DNA from: Chitinophagaceae bacterium
Lineage (GTDB): Bacteria; Bacteroidota; Bacteroidia; Chitinophagales; Chitinophagaceae
Assembly: GCA_003456175.1 (NCBI GenBank)
Contig: DMPB01000091.1
Coordinates: 3,992 to 10,298, forward strand
Reading direction: 5' to 3'
DNA: 6,307 nt
Shown: positions 1-4,900 of the stretch, one piece after another
Numbering within the stretch: position 1 is the first letter of the stretch
How the letters are laid out: each line of letters opens with the position of its first letter
Made by a program: the position numbers and the translations under genes
Notes under the pieces: model-generated
What the model was told of the DNA's origin: nothing
What the model saw: the letters and a program-made list of their open reading frames with translations, nothing else
Databases searched by the model: none

Positions 1-1
1 A

Positions 2-271
2 CTTGTGACTTATTATGTCTGCGATCGCTTGCTCAGTCTAGACCCAATTCCCTGGAACGAACGTATCAAGAAAAAAGCAGAGGAAGCTAAAAGCGATTAC
101 AAAACACATCGCAGAGAATTTAGTTTCAACAGCTTTAAACGCTCTTTCACCATTGACGATAAAATTGATAGCGATAATATTCAAGCTCGCTACACCAATG
201 GAGTATTACAATTGTTACTCCCTAAAAAAGAAGAAGTAAAGGTGTTGCCAAAAGCAATTACCATTCAATAA
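2..271 (+). CDS. Small heat-shock protein, Hsp20/alpha-crystallin family (3' part)
   Basis: This is the C-terminal part of an Hsp20-type small heat-shock protein, an ATP-independent holdase that binds unfolding cytoplasmic proteins and hands them to DnaK/ClpB. The second half of the alpha-crystallin domain is clear: RREFSFNSFKRSFT (about residues 36-49 counted from the GTG at 5), then IDSDNIQARYTNGVLQLLLPKK, which contains the G-V-L core and the I/L-rich end of the domain, and an ITIQ tail. Family members are usually about 140-160 residues, so roughly 55-70 N-terminal residues are missing. The frame is open to the left edge, and the GTG at 5 is probably not the true start. The first 20-25 residues (YYVCDRLLSLDPIPWNERI) do not resemble the expected DLLTIS-E-KK strand that should precede this region, so a frameshift, divergent sequence or contig-edge error is possible. 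The gene ends at TAA 269-271 and is followed by a strong terminator. Confidence 0.85.
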   Translation, partial: LVTYYVCDRLLSLDPIPWNERIKKKAEEAKSDYKTHRREFSFNSFKRSFTIDDKIDSDNIQARYTNGVLQLLLPKKEEVKVLPKAITIQ

Positions 272-314
272 TTTTTGAGTAGTAGGATTTTCATTAGCAG
301 TTGGTTTTGGTTTG

Positions 315-342
315 CGGTTCCGCCTTCGGCGGAACCGTTTTT
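315..342 (+). terminator. Rho-independent terminator after the hsp20 gene
   Basis: A perfect 10-bp GC-rich stem, CGGTTCCGCC (315-324) and GGCGGAACCG (328-337), closes a TTC triloop and is followed directly by TTTTT (338-342). It lies 43 bp after the hsp20 stop. The T-run is on the plus strand only. On the minus strand the hairpin begins three bases after the glycosyltransferase stop but is followed by an A/C-rich stretch (CAAACCAAAACC), so it would be at best a U-poor terminator or a 3'-end stabiliser for that transcript. The final T-run overlaps the last bases of the minus-strand gene. Confidence 0.88.
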
Positions 343-1504
343 ATTGATACAAAGCTGCCAATTGCTCACCAATAGCAGCATAACTGAAATGTGCTTGCGC
401 TTCTGTTGCAATTGCTAATCGATTAAAACGATACTGATTGTTTGCTACTTCAAGTATTGCCTTTGTTAATGCAGCTTCATCTTGTGGAGATATAATAATA
501 CCATTGGTAGTATTAATTACTTCTGCAACTCCACCTACATCGGTGCTTATTACAGGCAAGCCACAACACAAAGATTCTAAAACTACACAAGGCATATTTT
601 CATAATTACTAAATAGTATAAACGCCTCGCTAATCTGCATACGAGCAGCAAGTACAGCTTGTGGTTGCATTCCTTCAAAAACAACAACATCGGCTAACCC
701 AAGTTGATGTGCCAAAACAATTACAGATTCAGGCGCAAACCCTAACAATCGTAAGCGTAATTGCGGTACTTCTTGATAGGCACGTTCAAAAGCTCGTAAC
801 AAACCTTCCGGATTTTTAGGATGGTTCATGGTACTTGCATGCAAAAACCAAAACTCATCTTGCTTTGATACAAATGCTTTGTAATGAAAAATATTGGTGT
901 CTACCACATTTAATATGGGTGTAAATGGTTTATTGGCATGTAACACTTGCTGCAACATGGCATTGCCTAAATAACGGCTTACTGGAGCAAAAACTGTAGC
1001 ATGCTTTAAAGTAGTGCGTACCATCCACTTGAACCAAACATTACGTTTTTCAAATGCATCTAAGGCGTACTTGTTGTAAATGCCCCAGTGCTCGGTTAAT
1101 GCATATGGTAGCTTGTAACGCCACTTTAACCAAAGTGCTGCAACACCAATTTTTACAGGAACATGTACATGTACCCATCGTGGTAACCCGCACTGTTGTA
1201 ATAACTCATTTACCGCAAGGTATATACAATGCATATAGCGAATTTGCAATGTAATTTTCTGCCATATATTTCCTTGCTCAACCGCTTTTAAATAATAAAT
1301 GTACTCGGTAAGTTGTTCTTTTTGATTGACTTCCCTTACGGGTAAATGTGTATCAGGAGGTACGAGTTGTATGTGTATCACATTTACCGTAAGGTATGTA
1401 CTTAATGCCTCGGCGTGCCGCTGAATAAAATCGCCATTGTACCGATCGTAACTGTTCGGATACCAACTTGCCAACCATAATATGTAGTTAGCTTTTTGAG
1501 GCAT
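341..1504 (-). CDS. Glycosyltransferase family 4 (GT-B fold)
   Basis: A 387-residue GT4-like glycosyltransferase, expected to move a sugar from a nucleotide-activated donor to a lipid-linked or surface glycan acceptor at the cytoplasmic face of the inner membrane. The N-terminal Rossmann half (about 1-200) opens with the ILWLASWYPNSYDRYNGDFI segment typical of these enzymes, which has the glycine-containing acceptor-side loop, and includes ALTEHWGIY (135-143). The C-terminal donor-binding half contains HASTMNHPKNPEGLLRAF (222-239), LRLLGF, and the EX7E signature E302-NMPCVVL-E310, followed by GLPVISTDVGGVAEVI (315-330). Length is normal and no break is seen. The ATG at 1504-1502 lies inside the end of the upstream flippase gene (17-bp overlap), which suggests co-transcription and translational coupling; an AGGAAA sits somewhat far upstream (about 12 nt). 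Three copies of the CATTTACC-type repeat lie within the gene (1207, 1333, 1381). Donor and acceptor cannot be told from sequence. Confidence 0.9.
   Translation of the reverse strand: MPQKANYILWLASWYPNSYDRYNGDFIQRHAEALSTYLTVNVIHIQLVPPDTHLPVREVNQKEQLTEYIYYLKAVEQGNIWQKITLQIRYMHCIYLAVNELLQQCGLPRWVHVHVPVKIGVAALWLKWRYKLPYALTEHWGIYNKYALDAFEKRNVWFKWMVRTTLKHATVFAPVSRYLGNAMLQQVLHANKPFTPILNVVDTNIFHYKAFVSKQDEFWFLHASTMNHPKNPEGLLRAFERAYQEVPQLRLRLLGFAPESVIVLAHQLGLADVVVFEGMQPQAVLAARMQISEAFILFSNYENMPCVVLESLCCGLPVISTDVGGVAEVINTTNGIIISPQDEAALTKAILEVANNQYRFNRLAIATEAQAHFSYAAIGEQLAALYQ
1207..1222 (+). repeat. Dispersed repeat copy 1, CATTTACCGCAAGGTA
   Basis: One mismatch from the consensus CATTTACCGTAAGGTA (loop GCAA in place of GTAA). 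TACC and GGTA can pair in a 4-bp stem around a GNAA loop. It is inside the glycosyltransferase gene, antisense to it; the gene reads CTT GCG GTA AAT (LAVN). Confidence 0.65.
1333..1348 (-). repeat. Dispersed repeat copy 2, variant CATTTACCCGTAAGGG
   Basis: Read on the minus strand, this is CATTTACCCGTAAGGG, with the stem CCC/GGG around GTAA. It is the only in-gene copy in the sense direction of its gene; the codons are CCC GTA AGG (PVR), a different phase from copies 1 and 3. The extra C and G make it the most divergent member. Confidence 0.45.
1381..1396 (+). repeat. Dispersed repeat copy 3, consensus CATTTACCGTAAGGTA
   Basis: An exact consensus copy, identical over 16 bp to the copy at 4714-4729, inside the 5' part of the glycosyltransferase gene and antisense to it. 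The gene reads CTT ACG GTA AAT (LTVN). Confidence 0.7.
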
Positions 1505-2819
1505 GTTGTGTGTTATGCTTTCCTGTAATTAATTGCCAAAGCCATTGATAGTCTGACGCCCTCCACCCGAGTAAGGTACGCCAAGATATTGTTTCGTATT
1601 GTTGTAATTGATACCAAGCAAATGCAGTGTTAGCTAGGTATGCAATACTGCTAATGATAGCTGCAGCTACATACCCATAAGTTGGCACCCATATAGCACA
1701 AGCAACTAGTACAATAACCAATGCAATAGCAGCACCTACAATATTTATCCAAACCTTACCGCGTCCACTAAAGTAAGCTGAAAGCAAAGCTAATACCGAT
1801 AAGCCCCATAAGCCAGGCAGCAATAATAAAAAAGGAACATGCATAGTTGCGAAACTACTACCGAAAACATTTGTAAAAAGCCATTCACCTGCAACAACTA
1901 GCGTTATAGCAATTACAACAAATGCTTGCCAAAGCAGTCTACTTACACTACCAACGCTTTTAATTATTTCATCATAATTAGATCTTCCAGCGGTTTGTGG
2001 AAATATAGCAGTAGCAAGTATTTGAGGTATAATCAATAACATTTGTCCAAGCTTACTTGCTTGAATATAATTACCTAATGCTTCAGGTTGTTGCAGTGTA
2101 GCTTGTTGCACAAACCAATAATCGACCCGATACACCAGAAAGAAGATAGCATTACCCAATAATGCCATGGCGGAAAAACGAAAAACAGTTTTCAATGTAT
2201 TCCACTTCGGCCATTGTACCATGGGCCAAGCTTTGTATAATACTGCAAATACAAGTAACAATACCAAGCCTTGTAGAGGATGTACATAAAAAAAAGCATC
2301 GAGATAGGGCTTTACATGTTGGTTATCTGTTGGCACCCCTAAGTACCATAAATAAACAATCAATAACACATTAATTGCTACCAATATCGCATGTGGAATT
2401 ACAAAAGAGCCCTTTGCAAAAAAAAGATTGCAAAAAATGTTTTGCATTAAAATACCAATAATGTAGGCAAAGGCGTAAGTGGCGCTATTTGCAACAGTTA
2501 TACCATTTGGCGCTTGAGGTACTTGTAGCCCTAATACATACAGCACTCCTAACATCAATGCCGATACAATGGTCGCCATCGTGCCCCATGTAACTAAAGG
2601 TGGCAATGCTTCATTTTTAGCGGCTACATAGCTTAGCCCATTTTCTACATTAAAGCCTGTAAGCATTACCATAAATGCAAATACGTTACTTACATAAAAC
2701 AACCATCCACTGATGGTTGCTTGTAAGTACCTACTTACCATGATGTTGAGCAATAATATCACAACAAAGTACAGCCCACGCCATAATATGCTTTGTTGTA
2801 ATGCTTTTTGCAAACTCAT
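1488..2819 (-). CDS. Polysaccharide flippase-like membrane protein (Wzx/MATE-type, 12 TM)
   Basis: A 443-residue integral inner-membrane protein, likely of the MOP superfamily (polysaccharide biosynthesis/Wzx-like), which flips lipid-linked glycans across the membrane. By eye about 12 hydrophobic segments can be placed near residues 12-30, 36-55, 75-98, 112-134, 140-160, 180-196, 214-236, 256-275, 293-313, 326-347, 357-378 and 381-403. The central R231-VDYWFVQQ segment, followed by ALGNYIQASKLGQMLLIIPQ and a FPQTAG turn (273-278), has the pattern seen at the start of the second half of such flippases (R-x-D, G-Y-x-x-A, P in the next helix). The C-terminus (about 404-443) is polar and cytoplasmic-like. 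It is the first gene of a two-gene minus-strand unit with the overlapping glycosyltransferase, which supports a role in surface-glycan export. The ATG at 2819-2817 faces the tsaC-like gene. Substrate unknown; a different MOP-family transporter is possible. Confidence 0.82.
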   Translation of the reverse strand: MSLQKALQQSILWRGLYFVVILLLNIMVSRYLQATISGWLFYVSNVFAFMVMLTGFNVENGLSYVAAKNEALPPLVTWGTMATIVSALMLGVLYVLGLQVPQAPNGITVANSATYAFAYIIGILMQNIFCNLFFAKGSFVIPHAILVAINVLLIVYLWYLGVPTDNQHVKPYLDAFFYVHPLQGLVLLLVFAVLYKAWPMVQWPKWNTLKTVFRFSAMALLGNAIFFLVYRVDYWFVQQATLQQPEALGNYIQASKLGQMLLIIPQILATAIFPQTAGRSNYDEIIKSVGSVSRLLWQAFVVIAITLVVAGEWLFTNVFGSSFATMHVPFLLLLPGLWGLSVLALLSAYFSGRGKVWINIVGAAIALVIVLVACAIWVPTYGYVAAAIISSIAYLANTAFAWYQLQQYETISWRTLLGWRASDYQWLWQLITGKHNTQHASKS

Positions 2820-2886
2820 AGCTACGAATATAAGTACTGCATGCCGATGCTACTGCTACAAAAACAACAATCCCTACCTTTGCCGT
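2820..2886. promoter_or_regulatory. Divergent intergenic region with presumed promoters
   Basis: This 67-bp gap separates the start codons of the flippase (-) and the TsaC-like protein (+), so promoters for both must lie here or in the adjacent 5' coding ends. Looking for the Bacteroidota pattern (TTTG, about 19-21 bp, TAnnTTTG), only weak matches are seen. On the plus strand, TTTG at 2807-2810 is followed 20 bp later by TAAGTACT, which fits the -7 element poorly. No good ribosome-binding site precedes either ATG. The presence of promoters is inferred from gene orientation, not from a convincing motif. Confidence 0.35.
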
Positions 2887-3858
2887 ATGTTGGAAACAAA
2901 AATTGGTACTGATATTTCGTACGCTGCTACCCTATTACAGCAAGGCGAAGTTGTCGCCATTCCAACGGAAACAGTATACGGATTAGCCGGTAATGCACTT
3001 GACACACATAGTATTGAAAAAATTTATATTGCAAAACAGCGGCCTCTTTTCAATCCACTCATATTACATACGCACAGTATTGATGCTATCAAACAGTTTG
3101 CCCAAATAACGGAAGCAACCATAACGATTGCACAACATTTTATGCCAGGCGCACTCACATTGTTATTACCTAAAAAAGCCATTGTACCCGATTTACTCAC
3201 TGCTGGTAGCAGTAAAGTTGCCGTTCGCATTCCGAATCATCCAGTAACGCTGGCATTATTACAACAACTACCCTTTCCACTTGCTGCACCGAGTGCTAAC
3301 CCCTTCGGATATATTAGTCCGGTTACTGCAGCACATGTATTAAAAGGCCTACAACATCAAATATCCTACATTCTCGATGGCGGCACATGTAGTGTTGGCG
3401 TAGAAAGTACAATCATTGAAGTTTTGCCACAAGTAGTAATGGTGCATCGTGTGGGTGGTGTTGCAGTAGAAGCCATACAAAATGTAACAAACTTACCCGT
3501 TCAAGTAGTTAAAAAGCATACATCGCAACAAGTACAAACACCCGGACAGTTAAAAAGTCATTACGCACCGCACACCCCACTATACGTTGGTGATATTAAC
3601 CATTTGTACGAACAATATGGTAAAGGAAAGCGAGTAGCCGTAATAGCCTTACGGCAAATGTATACACAACCTAACATTACCAATTTTACACTTTCAGAAA
3701 ATGGTGATATAGCCTTAGCTGCTTCGCATTTATTTGAAGTAATGCATACAATAGACGGTGGCAATTTCGATGTTATATTAGCTGAATCATTTCCTGAAAC
3801 AGGCTTGGGATTAGCGATTAACGATAGATTACACAGAGCACAAGTACAATGGAAGTAA
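2887..3858 (+). CDS. L-threonylcarbamoyladenylate synthase (Sua5/YwlC/TsaC family)
   Basis: A 323-residue cytoplasmic enzyme that makes L-threonylcarbamoyl-AMP from threonine, bicarbonate and ATP. This is the first step of the t6A modification at position 37 of ANN-decoding tRNAs, completed by TsaB/TsaD/TsaE. The YrdC-like domain occupies about residues 8-195: GEVVAIPTETVYGLAGNA (20-37), AKQRPLFNPLILH (49-61, the K-x-R-P..NPL nucleotide/bicarbonate-binding strip), MPGALTLLL (86-94), VAVRIPNHP (111-119), APSANPFGYISPVTA (134-148, with the S-x-N motif) and SVGVESTIIE (169-178). A linker with TPGQLKSHYAPHTPL (218-232) leads into a C-terminal Sua5 domain, so this is the long Sua5 form, not the short TsaC form. 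I start it at ATG 2887. The same frame is open back to 2713, but that extension is cysteine-rich, family-unlike and runs antisense through the start of the flippase gene. A repeat copy (3646-3660) encodes ALRQM within the Sua5 domain. Confidence 0.93.
   Translation: MLETKIGTDISYAATLLQQGEVVAIPTETVYGLAGNALDTHSIEKIYIAKQRPLFNPLILHTHSIDAIKQFAQITEATITIAQHFMPGALTLLLPKKAIVPDLLTAGSSKVAVRIPNHPVTLALLQQLPFPLAAPSANPFGYISPVTAAHVLKGLQHQISYILDGGTCSVGVESTIIEVLPQVVMVHRVGGVAVEAIQNVTNLPVQVVKKHTSQQVQTPGQLKSHYAPHTPLYVGDINHLYEQYGKGKRVAVIALRQMYTQPNITNFTLSENGDIALAASHLFEVMHTIDGGNFDVILAESFPETGLGLAINDRLHRAQVQWK
3646..3660 (-). repeat. Dispersed repeat copy 4, variant CATTTGCCGTAAGGC
   Basis: On the minus strand this reads CATTTGCCGTAAGGC. 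The consensus A/T pair flanking the core is replaced by G/C, so pairing is kept. It lies in the Sua5 C-terminal domain, antisense to the gene, whose codons are GCC TTA CGG CAA ATG (ALRQM). This is a different codon phase from the glycosyltransferase copies. Confidence 0.55.
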
Positions 3859-3870
3859 CATTACTAATTG

Positions 3871-3886
3871 TATTTACCGTAAGGTA
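3871..3886 (+). repeat. Dispersed repeat copy 5, TATTTACCGTAAGGTA
   Basis: One mismatch from consensus. It fills much of the 45-bp gap between the convergent tsaC-like and NlpC/P60 genes. The stem extends to 5 bp (TTACC/GGTAA) around GTAA. There is no T-run after it on either strand, so it is unlikely to act as an intrinsic terminator by itself. Confidence 0.65.
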
Positions 3887-3903
3887 ATAATCGGCCTTAT
3901 TAA

Positions 3904-4626
3904 TTAACGAATGATAAATCTACCACCACCTCTAAACCTTGGCTGCCAATAACGATCGTTTAAATCGCTAATCATTACGCCCTGGCTCGTACTTGCATGT
4001 ACAAATTTATTGTTTGTTAAATACACGCCAACATGGTTGATGCGTGAACCCGAACCAAAGAATACCAAATCGCCTTCTTGTAATTGCTCGGTTTCAATTT
4101 TTTCGCTTCTATCGTACTGCTCTTGTGATGTACGCGGAATGCTCACACCATACACATCACGAAGAATTACTGTTGTAAATCCGGAACAATCAATACAATT
4201 CTGCGTATTACCGCCCAGGCAGTAACGGGTACCCCACCACAATTCAATTTGCTGTAGCAATGGAAGGTTTCTCAAACGTTCGGCAGTAGCATCTAGCTCA
4301 ATAGCATATTTCAGTTGTAGGCCGGTAAGTTCTTCTGTGCTAACAAAACCAACTGTAGGCATCGGACTATTATCTACTTCACCACTGCTTTGATTGGTTT
4401 TAGGCTTTTTCACCACTTTACGAACCGTAGTTGTTTGTGGCTTTGTTTCAGCATCGCCTTTGATGGTAATATCTTCAATAAACACAGGCTTTCCGGGTTG
4501 CTTTCGTACGGTTACATTAACCTTTTTGTTGCCGCTCATATCTTTTGCCGTAAGGCTCTTGATATTGCGACAACTTGCTAAAACAATTAAACATAAAACA
4601 GGACTAACTCTTTGCAACCACGTCAT
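3904..4626 (-). CDS. NlpC/P60 family peptidoglycan hydrolase, lipoprotein
   Basis: A 240-residue predicted lipoprotein cysteine peptidase that cuts peptide stems of peptidoglycan in the periplasm. Residues 1-19 form a type II signal peptide: R6, a hydrophobic core VLCLIVL, and lipobox LASC with lipidated C19. Residues 20-120 are a polar, K/T/Q-rich low-complexity spacer, probably reaching from the membrane to the wall. The NlpC/P60 domain spans about 121-240. The catalytic cysteine is C147 in D-C-S-G-F (146-150), preceded by the LGGNTQNCI loop. The catalytic histidine is H198 in INHVGVYL, and the third residue is H210 in FVHAST. GDLVFFG (185-191) is the usual strand before the histidine, so all three active-site positions are present. 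It is convergent with the TsaC-like gene and divergent from dnaE, apparently monocistronic. Repeat copies lie within it (4547-4556), just past its stop (3871) and upstream of its start (4714). Confidence 0.92.
   Translation of the reverse strand: MTWLQRVSPVLCLIVLASCRNIKSLTAKDMSGNKKVNVTVRKQPGKPVFIEDITIKGDAETKPQTTTVRKVVKKPKTNQSSGEVDNSPMPTVGFVSTEELTGLQLKYAIELDATAERLRNLPLLQQIELWWGTRYCLGGNTQNCIDCSGFTTVILRDVYGVSIPRTSQEQYDRSEKIETEQLQEGDLVFFGSGSRINHVGVYLTNNKFVHASTSQGVMISDLNDRYWQPRFRGGGRFIIR
4547..4556 (+). repeat. Dispersed repeat copy 6, core variant GCCGTAAGGC
   Basis: The core is GCC-GTAA-GGC preceded by TTTT, so the left arm only partly matches CATTT. The flanking pair is G/C as in copy 4. It lies in the 5' part of the NlpC/P60 gene, antisense to it; the codons CTT ACG GCA (LTA) fall in the spacer just after the lipobox. 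Confidence 0.45.
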
Positions 4627-4900
4627 GGCCGCAATATAATCTAAGCTTGTAAAAATTAGCCGATGGTTTATAAGTTTTCACGATACTAACGCCTAGGTGA
4701 ATAACTGATGTTTCATTTACCGTAAGGTACTCAATCATTGCATAAATAATACTTGTACATGTGCAACATCAATACCAGTAAGGATTATAACTTACTTACG
4801 TAAATATTAATAATGTGAGTAAAACGAACTTTTTTTTACCCGTTTTTTAAATCAAGTTTGCAGTTGTTGCTACCGGAAATGGAAGTAAAAGCGAACTACT
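4627..4900. other. Divergent intergenic region between the NlpC/P60 gene and dnaE
   Basis: A 274-bp AT-rich non-coding region that must hold promoters for both flanking genes. Visible contents are a full repeat copy (4714-4729), an imperfect palindrome TTGTACATGTGCAA (4753-4766), a degenerate repeat-like TACCAGTAAGGAT (4773-4785), TTACGTAA (4796-4803) and T-rich tracts at 4830-4837 and 4843-4848. CAAGTTTG at 4853-4860 could be a poor -7 element (TAnnTTTG type) for dnaE, but a matching TTTG at -33 is not seen. GGAAG about 16-20 nt before the dnaE ATG is too far to be a normal ribosome-binding site. No ORF or RNA gene was recognised. Confidence 0.5.
4714..4729 (+). repeat. Dispersed repeat copy 7, consensus CATTTACCGTAAGGTA
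   Basis: An exact consensus copy in the divergent region between the NlpC/P60 gene and dnaE, about 90 bp upstream of the lipoprotein ATG and 170 bp upstream of the dnaE ATG. It matches the in-gene copy at 1381-1396 over all 16 bp. Confidence 0.7.

Noticed and set aside
22..29. GCGATCGC (HIP1-like cyanobacterial palindrome)
   Set aside because: There is one occurrence only, and nothing else suggests a cyanobacterium.
803..810. CCTTCCGG in the glycosyltransferase gene as an eighth repeat copy (CCGGAAGG)
   Set aside because: It lacks the ATTT arm in the right position, and the bases flanking CC/GG do not pair. It is explained by the codons for NPEG.
1161..1174. ACATGTACATGT palindrome as an operator
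   Set aside because: It lies in the middle of the glycosyltransferase coding region, encoding the HVHV repeat, and is explained by codons.
1054..1254. Plus-strand ORF inside the glycosyltransferase gene
   Set aside because: It is an antisense shadow of a well-supported GT4 coding region, with a composition unlike a real protein.
1570..1577. GTAAGGTA within CCGAGTAAGGTACG as a repeat copy
   Set aside because: Only the right half matches; the CC-GTAA junction and the left arm are absent.
2713..2886. Upstream in-frame extension of the TsaC-like protein (58 extra residues)
   Set aside because: The extension is rich in cysteine and unlike any Sua5/TsaC N-terminus, and it lies antisense over the start of the flippase gene. 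The family N-terminus fits ATG 2887.
2841..2912. A 23-codon ORF (starting MPMLLLQKQQ) overlapping the start of the TsaC-like gene, as a possible leader peptide
   Set aside because: It has no ribosome-binding site, no attenuator-like hairpin and no regulatory codon run. A short ORF of this size is expected by chance.
4010..4639. Plus-strand ORFs of 63-81 codons opposite the NlpC/P60 gene
   Set aside because: They are antisense shadows of a gene with an intact catalytic triad and lipobox, and have no independent support.
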